A stretch of DNA of 41,367 bases, from NCBI RefSeq assembly GCF_900142625.1, contig NZ_FRBN01000028.1, positions 1 to 41,367 on the forward strand. The letters are read 5' to 3'. The DNA comes from Roseovarius marisflavi. Its GTDB lineage: Bacteria > Pseudomonadota > Alphaproteobacteria > Rhodobacterales > Rhodobacteraceae. Position 1 is the first letter of the stretch, and every line of letters begins with the position of its first letter. Below the pieces are notes generated by a model that was not told the origin of the DNA, searched no databases, and worked only from the letters and a program-made list of their open reading frames with translations. Position numbers and translations under genes: made by a program. Of the stretch, positions 1 to 10,700 are shown in pieces.

Positions 1-95
1 TCTCACCGCCATCGTGAATGGGCATCGGCAAAGCCAGATCGGTGAACTCCTGCCTTGGCACTACGCACAAACCGTGTGATCGGAACACCGCTTAC
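1..95 (+). mobile_element. 3' end of an IS66-family element (partial)
   Basis: Frame 2 reads the last 25 codons of a protein ending at the TGA at 77-79. The residues ...NGHRQSQIGELLPWHYAQTV match the usual C-terminus of the IS66-family DDE transposase TnpC, where a conserved LLPW sits near the end. The bases at 89-95 (cgcttac) are the reverse complement of the GTAAGCG start typical of IS66 terminal repeats, so the element probably ends at about 95. The rest lies outside the window. Confidence 0.75.
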
Positions 96-135
96 GCTGA
101 CATAATGTCCAGAAGATAAAAAGGCTGACACATTT

Positions 136-163
136 TGGCACACTAGGGACACAGTATGTGCCA
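136..163. repeat. Short inverted repeat in the gap between IS66 and the tRNA-like fragment
   Basis: TGGCACA (136-142) and TGTGCCA (157-163) form a 7-bp inverted repeat with a 14-base loop. It could be an operator or a remnant of a recombination site. I see no coding sequence in 96-225 and assign no function. Confidence 0.3.
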
Positions 164-225
164 GCAATACCTAAGAAACCTCGGAAGTGGCCGTTAAGTG
201 CTTGGTTTTATGAGGGAAAAGAGCG

Positions 226-253
226 TGGTGGGTGATAAGGGATTTGAACCCTG
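226..253 (-). tRNA. tRNA 3'-end-like fragment (partial; possible att site)
   Basis: Read on the minus strand, this stretch has the layout of a tRNA 3' end. A T-arm has loop TTCAAAT and a four-pair AGGG/CCCT stem with one mismatched closing pair. It is followed by a seven-base acceptor half ATCACCC, a discriminator A and an encoded CCA. No matching 5' acceptor half (GGGTGAT) lies where the rest of a tRNA should be, so this is a fragment and not a gene. Tyrosine recombinases commonly leave such pieces as attachment-site duplicates. The nearby stretch 254-349 shows no gene. Confidence 0.45.
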
Positions 254-349
254 ACTTATATGAATGAAATCATTAACTTAGATGTATATTTGTAACCGTG
301 TAACCGCCCTAAAATTGGACCAAATGACTTGGCGTAAGCTTGAATGAGA

Positions 350-377
350 AAACCCGCCGGAATGATCCAGCGGGTTT
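350..377. terminator. Terminator-like hairpin
   Basis: AAACCCGC (350-357) pairs perfectly with GCGGGTTT (370-377) around a 12-base loop. Read on the minus strand the stem is followed by TTTTCTC, giving a short T run, so it could end minus-strand transcription coming from the IS256 remnant. Assigned by structure only. Confidence 0.5.
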
Positions 378-474
378 ATGGTGGTCGTGGTCTGGTGGCG
401 AGTGTTAGGCGGCTTCCAACTCGGGAGTATCCGAAACTCTGTGTATGAGGCTTAGCCCATGCGTTTGAAACGGA

Positions 475-808
475 TCATTTGTTGAACCGTTCTGGGTATA
501 GGATAGCGAACTGGTTGCGGGCGGCAACCCATTCCCTGACGCAGTGGCCAGCCTTCTCGAAGCTGCGGATCGCCAGATAGATCAGCTTGCTGGCGGCATC
601 GTCCGTTGGGAAGCTGCCGCGCGTTTTGGTGGTTTTGCGGATGACCCTGTTGAGGCTTTCGATCTCATCCGTGGTGTAGATTATTTTGCGCACGGCTGGC
701 GGGAAGGCAAAGAACGGGATGACCTCCTGCCATGCCCGCCGCCATGAGGGCGCGATTGAAGGGTATTTCTGACCCCACTCAGCTTCAAAATCATCAAGGG
801 CTTTGGCG
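475..808 (-). pseudogene. IS256-family transposase, C-terminal fragment
   Basis: The last ~110 codons of an IS256-family (Mutator-type) DDE transposase remain. The signature IIYTTDEIESLNRVIRK, followed by TKTRGSFPTDDAASKLIYLAI, is the conserved region around the family's catalytic glutamate (here in the EIESLNR segment). The reading frame ends in ...YPERFNK at 475. The N-terminal two thirds are missing because the IS6-family element starts at 809, and the apparent upstream ATG lies inside that IS and is not a real start. Downstream, the bases at about 427-446 read TACACAGAGTTTCGGATAC on the minus strand, which resembles an IS256-type terminal repeat, so the element's right end is probably near 415. 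It cannot make an active transposase. Confidence 0.85.
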
Positions 809-1625
809 GGTGCTGTCAGACGGATTCGAACCCGTCTCTGGAAGGACAATGAAGCTGCCCTTATACCGCGCCAAGGACGCGCCACTCGGCGAGAGCGGCG
901 GCACGGTTAAGCTTGAAATTGCCGCGTGAATAAAGGTGGCGCTCCTGGTTGAAATGATTGCAGACAGAAGAATGAACAGCGGCGAATTTCTGTAAACTGC
1001 GCATACTGCGCAACCATTGCATGGCCCGTTCTCGTCGTCGAAACGGCAGGTGCGAATTCTCCACCCGATTATTTTCCCAGCAGCCCGTTTCCTGCCGGTC
1101 AGCGTTGCCAACGACTTTCAGCGCAGCACCGTAGGATCGAAGTTTGTCGGTGACCAGAATATGAGGGCGGCCATGGCGCTTCATTGATTTCTTAAGGAAT
1201 TTCAATGCTGCTCTGCGATCCCGTCGCTTAGTGACGAAGGACTCCAGCACTTCACCCTCGTGATCAACCGCGCGCCACAGGTAGTGACGCTCGCCGTTGA
1301 TCTTCACGAAAACCTCGTCCAAGTGCCACTTCCAGTTCGAATAAGACCGCATCTGATGCACGCGTTTTCGGCGGATTTCAGCGGCGAACATCGGGCCAAA
1401 TCTATTCCACCAGTACCGCACTGTTTCGTGGCTGATGTCGATGCCGCGTTCGTGCAGCAGATCCTCGACGTTTCGGAGCGAAAGCGGAAATCGAACGTAC
1501 ATCATGACCGCCAGGCGGATAATCTCGGGGCTGCTGTGAAAGCCCTTGAAAGGGTCAGTTTTCGTCATGAGCAAAGGCTACGAAATCACCCTGCTCGCCT
1601 CAACCCAATTTGTTCTGACAAAGCC
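809..1625 (-). mobile_element. IS6-family insertion sequence, intact copy (left)
   Basis: The element is 817 bp, the normal size for the IS6/IS26 family, and holds one transposase gene. Its terminal inverted repeats are GGTGCTGTCAGA (809-820) and, reverse complemented, GGCTTTGTCAGA (1614-1625). IS6 elements normally create an 8-bp target duplication, but the flanking octamers here (801-808 ctttggcg, 1626-1633 gcctgttc) differ. It cuts an IS256 remnant on one side and an older IS6 remnant on the other, which suggests that deletion or recombination followed insertion. Confidence 0.88.
861..1568 (-). CDS. IS6-family transposase (left copy)
   Basis: A DDE transposase of 235 residues counted from the ATG at 1568; a TTG two codons earlier could extend it slightly. 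An N-terminal helix-turn-helix region (LSLRNVEDLLHERGIDISHETVRYWW) precedes the catalytic core. The first aspartate is in WHLDEVFVKING, the second in ILVTDKLRSYG, and the glutamate in NNRVENSHLPF. The C-terminus ends in the family-typical AAALAEWR segment. The gene looks intact and potentially active. It is clearly related to, but not identical with, the transposase at 40508-41215: they share most residues yet differ at scattered positions, so these are two related IS types and not one recent duplicate. IS6-family enzymes work by replicative (cointegrate) transposition. Confidence 0.93.
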   Translation of the reverse strand: MTKTDPFKGFHSSPEIIRLAVMMYVRFPLSLRNVEDLLHERGIDISHETVRYWWNRFGPMFAAEIRRKRVHQMRSYSNWKWHLDEVFVKINGERHYLWRAVDHEGEVLESFVTKRRDRRAALKFLKKSMKRHGRPHILVTDKLRSYGAALKVVGNADRQETGCWENNRVENSHLPFRRRERAMQWLRSMRSLQKFAAVHSSVCNHFNQERHLYSRGNFKLNRAAALAEWRVLGAV

Positions 1626-1777
1626 GCCTGTTCAAATCAGAAATAAGTCTCAGCTTGCGACAGACTTTCAAACGAAATGGCGCTGTCGCTCTTGCCGAGT
1701 GGCGCGGCCTCAGCAAGGCATAGGGGACAGTACCTCTATCCTTGCTGAGACCGGCTCGGCTTTGCCTGACAGAACCC
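1626..1777 (+). pseudogene. IS6-family remnant, transposase tail and terminal repeat
   Basis: On the plus strand an open frame ending at TAG 1721-1723 encodes ...SLRQTFKRNGAVALAEWR, then GLSKA. It aligns with the C-terminus of the neighbouring IS6 transposase (SRGNFKLNRAAALAEWR). A terminal repeat closes the fragment at 1766-1777 (reverse complement GGGTTCTGTCAG). The rest was lost at the junction with the intact IS at 1625. Its orientation is opposite to that IS. The repeat ends only 21 bp from the stop codon of the giant gene. Confidence 0.8.
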
Positions 1778-1798
1778 TTTGACCTAATGCAGCAGGTC

Positions 1799-4700
1799 TC
1801 AAGCAGTGCGACGGAACCATTTGGCCAGGCGTTTGGCCGCTGACTCGCGTGGTTTTTGCTGCTGCGCTTCAACCCGGCTGACCTTGGCCAATTTGTGGCT
1901 GGCCATTGCCAGTACACCAGCGGCGAGTGCAGCATCGTCGGTTTTCCGCGAGGCAAAGAGCTGTTGCGCCTCATCGCCATCAACCAGTTCACCGGTTGCC
2001 GCATCAAAGACCAAAGCAGCGGATTTCTTACCCTTGCCGCCGGTTGCCGCCGGATCGGAAACGGCAGTGCCGTCACCGGTTTCGCCTGTGTCAAAGCTTC
2101 CCGATGAACTATCCGGAGCAGCCTCGGTCACCGAAACGCGCGTGGCGGCGTCCAGCTCCCCGGACATAACAGCAAGCTCATCATGCTCCAGACCCAGCAG
2201 GTGGCCGATTTCGTGGCGCAGCACCGTCAGCAGATCGACACCGGAACTGATACCGCCGGACTGGTCGACATCGTCGCCCTCTTCCGGTTCGATATACCAG
2301 CCGGCACCGGCCGCGTTCACGTCGATCATGATCGTGTCAGGCTCGACCGCGCGGGCCAGTGTATCGCCCTCCAGATCGCGCACCACAAGATTGATCTCAG
2401 CCAGCGCCTCCGCCTCGTCTGAGGTGACATAGCCAGCTTCGATCCAGTCGGTCAGCGCTTCGTCATAAAGACGCTGCAGATCGGCCTCTTCCAGCGTTTC
2501 ACCGGCGATATATTCATCGCTGGCAACCGCCGCTGCGCTTTCAGCCGCCAGACGCAGCGCATCCTGGAACTGGGCATCATCGGTCGCCAGGCGGAATTCT
2601 TCGAACTCGGCCGCTCCGGAGAGAACAATCAGGCCGAAGTCGCCATCGACCAGCGCCGAGTTGAACCCGAATGAAGCGATTTCAGCGCCATTGAGCGTGA
2701 TATCAAGCCCTGCCCCCTGCATCGTAACCTGAAGACGTGCCGCCTGGTTCGGGTTGAGGTTCACCGCATAGCTCGCGTCTATCACCTGGCCGTCTTCGGC
2801 GGTCGTATGCCCCACCACGATGCGGTCATTGACCGTGTCGAGCGCCAAGAACTTGTAATCGAGCGCATCGTAGCGATCAAAGACAAAGCCCGCCATGCCA
2901 TCGGTTTTGATGTCGGCATTCATCTCAAGTATCGAGTTGGCCAGAAGACCGACTCCCAGATCGACAGTCTGGACCGCCGGGGCCGTGCCAATGACGGTGC
3001 CGTTCAGCGTGCCCGACGACTCGACCCACTCGGCGGACTGGATGACACGGGGCAGTTCTGACACTGGCGGCAGGAAGTCATCTGTTTCCTCCAGCGTCCA
3101 GTCGGGTGGCAAAACCTGCACCTTGAAGTTGTCGATCCGGCCCTTGGACCCGTCCATGCCCACGCCCACAAGGCCACGCGACAGCGGCACGGGATCGCCA
3201 TAGACATCAAGCCGTGGTGTGTAGTCGTAGCTGAACCAGTTCACGCCCGCGACCGCGACGGTGACGTTGTTGCCGTTGACGGCAACCATCATGTCATAGT
3301 TGCGGTTGGGTTTGAGTTGGACAGGCTTGTTGGATTGCTGGACATAGTGCCAGCCGGCCTCGTCGACATAGCCCATTTCGATCTTGTTGGTCGAAATGTT
3401 GATACCGGCGAATTTGAAATCCGTGTCCGAATAGTAATCGAACACGACATAACCGTTCGATTTCCAGCCGCCCGTGGGTTTGTCCATGTTGAAGGTCGCT
3501 TCGACCTCGAAATAGCTCGGCTTGTAATCGTCGAGCAGGAACACAGCCGAGGCAGTACTGTCGGACGTGTCCGAGCCGATCTCCATGACACCAGCCGTGG
3601 CGGTAAACTGCCCCCGATCCACTGCGAAGCCGTCACCTGAACGGTCGTTAAAGTCCGCCGTGCGCAGGATGTCGCGCCGTCCGCCTGGGATGTTGCCCGC
3701 CTGCGGATCGCTGGGGGGACCGGACTGGTCCTGCCAGAAGCCGCGGTCGCGTTGAGTCACAAGGCCGATCTCGCCATGCGGATTGCCCTGCTGCTGGATC
3801 ACCGCCGAATAGCGGCTGTCCTGGTAGCTAAACGCGTTGGTATCGGCCGTGCGGGTCATGTCCACACCGTCCGAGGCAGCCTGCGCAGTCAGGAAATCCC
3901 AAAGCTGCGGCGGCACCTGACGGCTGACCGTGGCGATGCCGAACGGTGCAAAGGGCACGATATAGCTGTTAAATTCGCCCAGGTGGTCGATCAGGCGATC
4001 ACCGCCGGTATTCCCGATCAGGATGTCCAGACCGGCACCGCCGAATACGCGATCCTCCCAGCTCAGATGCGTCTCTGGCGTGAAGTTCAGACCGCTGTCT
4101 CCGCCGGGATTATCGGCAGAGCCGAAATTTCCGTTGTCATAGGAGTTACCCGGCCCGCCCATCACGTCGTCGGCATTCATAAGATCATTGCCGAAGCCGC
4201 CGTAGATATGGTCGCGTCCCGTACCGCCAACGATCCAATCGTTGCCCATGTCACCGAATATCGCGTCGTTACCGTCGCTTTCCACGGCCACTTCATCACC
4301 GACCGGGGTGCCATTGGGTTCGAATTCAACATGGCTGAGTTCCAGGCGGCCCTCGTTGTCGGTCGCGTTCAGGAAATACTGCTTGATGTCTGCGGGCGGT
4401 GCTACCGGATTGTCGGCGTCGCCTTCTTTCCAGAGTGTACCGTCATCGTTGAACAGTATCACGCGGCGCGGGTCGTATTCATCATAAAGATAGAATTCAC
4501 CGGTACGCTGCTGAACCGGGTTGGGTTCATTCCAGTGTTCATCGCCATCACCGAAGAGCAATATATTGCCCGGATTCCACGGACGGGTGAAATCAGTCCG
4601 CACAAGGATCATACCCGTGCCGCCATTTTCGGGATTGTCGACGCTGGAGGTCGGCAGATCGCCTTCGAACCAGACCATGTAGCTATCGCCGAGCGCCTCA

Positions 4701-7700
4701 TGGCCGCCAATCGCGTCGTTGCCGGATCCACCATGCAGGAAGTCATCCCCCAGACCACCAAAGATCACGTCATCGGCGAAGGCCGGGTTGTGGCTGGTGG
4801 GATCGGCGGAGGTGATCGCCTCAATTGACGAGTCGACGATGTCGAACGGGCTCAGATCGACCGATTTGACTAGCTCGCCCGCCCGGTTGATCAGCGCGCG
4901 TTGAACCTGGCCGGGCGTGTAGATCTCCTCGTTGAGGACGATACCCTGGCTGGTGCGGTTGTCGGGATCGACTGTCAGCAGGCTCCAGATACCGAAGAGG
5001 CTTTCGGCATATTCAGTCGCCTCGCCATGATCACCGTAGTTACCGAAGGAACGGGTGTTGCCCTTGAGGCTGACAGAGCCGTTATCCAAGAGGCCGATGT
5101 TGCGGCTGGTGAAAATCCGGCCATCGTCGCCGATCACCCCGTCATTGCCGGTGCCGCCAGAGATCCAGTCATTGCCCCAGCCGCCGATGATGTCGTCATG
5201 ATCGGCATCGCCGAACATGATGTCATCCCCGCCGCCGCCATAGGCGATGTCGTCGCCAGCGCCACCATGAATTTCATCGGCACCGCCGATATCGGTCAGC
5301 GACCAGAAGCCAAATGTGTCACGCCAGATGTCTCCCTCGACCGGTGAGGGCTGCGGCACTGTATCGTCCAGTACATATTGCCCGTCATTGCCCGCATAGT
5401 CAGGCCCGCCCGCAAGGTAATCAAGCGTGGTCACACCGCGCACGATGATGCGTTCTCCGCCTTCGTCGTTATAGCCGGTATCCCGAACGAACACGTTGAC
5501 CTCGGTTCCGCTCAGTCCCTGGAACGCGTCGAGGTTCACATCATAATCATAGGCCAGATAAAGTCCACCAGTCATATAGGCCGTTCCATCCCCGGCAATT
5601 GCGCCGGTCGAGCGCGTCAGGTATTTGCTGCCGTAAAGCGCGCTATCCGGGCTCGAGAAAACGATCCCATGCGGACCGAAGCCGCCGCTGTCGATGTCGT
5701 TGTAGCCATCGGCATCGGTGTCGAGAACATCAATGCTGTTGATGCCGACGATACGGATGATGTTGCCGTTGTCACCGACGATGGTGTCGGCGTCGCGGGC
5801 GTTGCGGCCAGAGCCAATCACCTCGTCACCTTCCGGCGTGATACCGACTTCGAAACCGGTCGTTGTGCCGTCATCCAGCGTTTCTTCGTTGTTGCGGCTG
5901 ATAAGAGCGCCGGTTCCGCCAAACAGCTTGTCTTCGCCATCCGGGCGCAGATCGGGATCGGACAAGCTGAAAAAGTCCGACGAACCGCCCACGATATCAT
6001 CCTGGCCAAGACCGCCAAACACCACGTCACAGCCGCCGCCGCCTTCGATATAGTCATTTCCATCGCCGCTATGGCCGGCACCTTCGAACGTGGCCGCAAC
6101 CACCTTCAGCGCACCGATCGGGTCGGTGGTTTCGGGCAGTTCGCGGGCCGCGCCGACATAGCGCGTCGGGACGATCAGACCGCCAAAGTTCGGGTTCTCT
6201 GGATCATCGCCAATCGCGGTCCCATCCCCCCTGGTGGCCACGGCGCCGTCGATGGTGCCGTCGCCCTGAATAATGTCATTGCCGAGCTGACCGAAGATTT
6301 GGTCACTGCCCGCGCCACCCGCGATGTAGTCATTGCCGAACGACCCTTCACCGGTCAGACCGTCATTCATATCGAACGTGTGATACTCGGCAAAGTCGAT
6401 TGCATATTCGGCCCACCAGCTTGGCCCGTTCGGATCGCGATAATCACGGGCAACCGGGTTGCCAAACTCGTCGAGCGTCACCATCAGCGTGCCACTGTCG
6501 GGTCCGAAATTGCCCAGTTCCTCATAACCCTCGCTGAGCGCCCGATCCGAGCGGGAATACATCAGCGTCCCGGCCAGTGTCTGGAAGCGCAGGCTGGTGA
6601 TGTCGCCACCATTGACGCCACCGCGGCGATCAAGGTTGACGTTATCACCAAAGATCATGTCATCGCCTTCGCCGCCGTCGATCAGGTCATTGCCGGCGCC
6701 ACCGATCAGGATGTCGTCAATCTCGGACCCCAGGATGATATCGTCACCGCCGGTCTGCGGCTCGACCGAGTTGATCTCGAGGATGCTGCCCAGAACCGTC
6801 GTCTGGATCTTCTGCGGGATACCCGCAAAGACGATATCGCCACGATATTCCTGGCCTACCGGGTCGGGCAGGTTCGGATCGATCACGAACTGGATCACTT
6901 CGCCATGATCCCCAAAGATCACGTCGGGCGTGCCGTCGGCGAGGCCCGAACCATTGCCGTCGATCAGATCGTCACCGGCACCGGGCACCGCGCCAAACTC
7001 GTTGAATTGATCAAGCTGTTCCGCCCGGTCAGATACGCGGTCGCCGAGAAGGTCGGCAACAGGGCTGGCCGAGGGAGACAGAGTCGTGGTGCTCGCGGGA
7101 TCGTTTTCATCCGCGGTCGGCGCCGGGCTGTCGTTGTTCGTGGCCACGTGCAGCGCACGGGTCAGAATATTCACGTTAAGGCCGCTATCACCATAGATAT
7201 GGTCTGTCCCACGGTTACCGATGATGGTGTCATCACCGGAACCACCAGCCAGATGATCCCCGGTTTGCGAGCCGATAATCAGGTCGTTACCCATACCGCC
7301 ATAGGCGGTGATGCCGACCGACATGGTCTGCGCGGCGATCGTGTCAGGCAGATCGTCTCCATCCATGTCATCAAACAGGGCCGAGGCATCAATGATGTCG
7401 TTGCCGTGAAGGTCAAACTCATTGGCAAGCGCAAAGACCCATTCGTCATCCTCGTTCTCGCCATCTGGCAGATCCGGGAACGGGTTGAACGGTTTCTGGC
7501 CGAATTCGATGCCACGGGCATTGTCAGACTGGCCTGAATACCACACGCCATCCTGGCTGGTATCGCCATAGATCACCAGCGGGCTGTCGGGCCCTGCCCC
7601 GCCGGTGACGACGAAATGATCGCCGCCCACGCGCTGTCCACCGGAGCGGGTGATGTCATAGCTGCTGAACCGAAGCGTCGCTTCGCCATCGTGGTTCGTG

Positions 7701-10700
7701 CAGTCCTCAATTGCGGCATCGCGCAGTTGCAGCTCGTTGCCATCAATTGCGGCGATCTGGAACCCACCGGGATAGCCCTCGATGAAGAGCACGCCACCTT
7801 CGGCATAACCCAGACCGGTCCATGTCTCACCGGCATCATCGCCGATCAGCGTGACATAGGTTTCAATTGTGTCGCCACGCTCCAGCACCTCGATCAGAAC
7901 GTTGAGAACTTCGCTGGTCTCCAGCGCCTCGGCCACATGCAGCAGCAGATCGGTATTGGTGGCATCGCCCAGCACAACAACCCCCGGCGATGTTGCCAAC
8001 GGATCACTCAGAACCAGGACCGACCCCGTACCCCAGCTTTCAAACGGGGCCGGATTAGTGTCCGGATCCGGGAAATAGGCCGATTGGTCGGCATTTTCGA
8101 TCGCGAGGATCTCGCGGGTATGGGTCTCATCGCCCAGCTGGATGATCTGGCCAACCTCAAATCCGGCCTCGGCATAGTCGCGTCCGTCGCGGCGGGTCAG
8201 CTCATTCTCGGAGGTATCGAAATCGAAGGTGCCATCGGTGTTGACATAAAGGTTGCCGCCACCATGAAGCACGCTCAGGCTGCCATGATCGGCCTGAACC
8301 CAGAACGCCTCTTGCGAGAAGGTCTGCCCGTCGGTCAGCCCGCCATTATTGTCGTCAAAGGCTTTGATCAGGATGGTGTCGTCACCCTGGAATTCCACGA
8401 TGCGGAATTCCTGACGGTCGTCCCCGATGCCGATCTGCAGCAGATGCCCTTCGAGGAAGAAATCATCCTCCCAGTTGCCGCCATCATCGCGCTTGAGCGT
8501 TATGGCGCCCGCCTGGGAAATCGCAACCGTGGCGTCGAAGACCTGGAACACGTCCTTGTCCTCGGCGATGAACAACTCATCACCGGTCAGATCCAGCGCA
8601 GGCAGCGTGGTCGTATCCAGGATCAGCATCGAATTGTCGTTCGGGTCGCGCAGCGGAACGCCCGTGCCGTCGATTTCCGGCTGCTCCGTCATCGGGTTGT
8701 AATACTCAATCCGGTCTTCGATCGCGAGCACGGTGCCGAGGAAGATCTGGTTTTCGCCCTCTTTGGCATAAATGTCCTGACCCACCAGGAAGCCCTGTGA
8801 TTTCCAGTCAAATCCCGCGCGGGTGATCATGACCTTGCCCGCCAGCTCCGGGTGCTCGGCAGTCAGGAAACCATAGTCGCTGCCGTTGAAATAGTCGTCG
8901 TCGCCGAACAGGCCGATCTCTGTGCTATCCCAGTTGGTAACCACTTCGAAATCATTCTGGGCCTGCACGAAGGGTGCAGGGTTCAGCGTTCCCTCGACAT
9001 TGATATCGTCGTTGCCAACGCCCAGCATGACATTCACGACCTCGACCGTGGACACCTGGGAGTCATTGCTGACGCCGCTCGAGCCGAAGTTGACCTTGCC
9101 GAAGCTGATGCCGCCCGGATAGGTGAGCGTCACCGGAGCCTGACCCTCGGCACCCTCGCCAAAGAGCGGAACTTCGACAAACGGGAAGACCAGATCGGGG
9201 CCCATGCCAAAGCCGGTCAGCGTGGTTTCGGTAAGTGTACCACTGGTGTCGGCCTGGCTGCCATCGTTGAAGATGTTCAGCACGTCGATCTGCTGGCTTT
9301 CCGGCGCCTGGGTGCCAATGGCAATCAGGAACTCATCGGTTTCGCCGGGCAGCTTCACGCCGTTGGTCAGCGACCGGTCGGCACCCGAGGGGCCACCTTC
9401 GACCGCCAGCGGGCCGCGAATATCGCTGAGGCGATGCGGTTTGACCGGGAAGATCTTCACACCTTCACGGGTGGTCGGCACCTCGTAATAAGGATCGGCG
9501 GTCAGTTCGATGGTCTGGAACTTCCAGTAGTTGTCACCGTCGAGCGCGTCGCTGTCACCGTCAGAGGTAAAGGTCGCCTGAACCGCCAAGCGGTTGATAT
9601 TCACCTGGACCGGTGCGCCACTGGTGAGCCATGCGGCACTGGCAAACGCGTCATTGGTTTCGAAGGTGAATTCCAGGGTGTGGTCCTTGGAGGCATTGAA
9701 CCCGCGGATGATCGATATCTTGGCATCGACGAACTCGGCATCATTGGCGGCATTGGTAATGCGCACGCGCATGCCCGCAAGGAAGCCTTCGTTAAGGAAG
9801 CCCTGAACATCGTAATTCGGGAAGTCTTCCAGAAGCGCGAGGCTGTCGGGATCGTTCACGTCGATCACCAGCGGATCGAAGGTGACAAAGGAGTCGGTTC
9901 GGATCAGCCGGTCGGCGCCATTTTCGCTATCCTCCCAACGCACTTCGCCGTTCCAGACTTCCTCTTCGATCATTTTCGACAGGATGACGTCGGTGACGTC
10001 GTCCTGGGTGACACCGGCGTCGGTCAGGAGCGAGATGGTCTTGCCATCTTCGCCGATATCCCCGATCTCGAAGGTCAAGTCTTCGAGCGCGGCGATACCG
10101 CTGTTGCCGATCTCGATCAGGTCACCGACGGCCCAGCCATCGGAAAGGAAGCTGCCCAGATCGGAAACCCCGGCGCGGGTCAGCGTCGTGACACCGCCAT
10201 CGGTGGCAATGTTGAGCGTCCCGATAAAGAGCTGCGTCGGACGCAACCCTCCGATGGCTTTGTAATCGGCGGCGGTGATGACCTCACTCGCGTCACGGAC
10301 ACCGTCGCCATTGGCGTCGATCCAGGTGACATCCGCCAACCCATCAGTCAGCACAGAGATGGTCACATCCGCAGTCGGCTCCTGCGTCAGGCGCAGTTTA
10401 TACGTGTCGGATTGCGGTGACCCGTTCGCCGAGATGATGCGGGCATACTGGCCATCGCCATTACTCAGCCCGCCACCCACAACGGTGATCGTGTTGCCAG
10501 AGATGGTGTCGATAACCCTGTCACCGGCAAAGATGCCACTGCCCTCGATGGCAATGGTATGACCCTCGTCGAAACCCTCGGCAAGCCAGTTGAAATCGTC
10601 CTCAAGGGCAACAATCGTATCGCCACCGACGACGTCGAAAAGACCGGCGGTCGCAGTCGCAGGTATCAGAACCGTATCGCGACCGGATTCGATAACCACG

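Noticed and set aside
809..885. Apparent start of an intact IS256 protein inside the IS6 element
   Set aside because: The first ~25 codons come from the IS6 end read in a chance open frame; true IS256 sequence begins only at the IS boundary.
801..1633. 8-bp target duplication around the left IS6 copy
   Set aside because: The flanking octamers ctttggcg and gcctgttc do not match; the right copy also lacks one.
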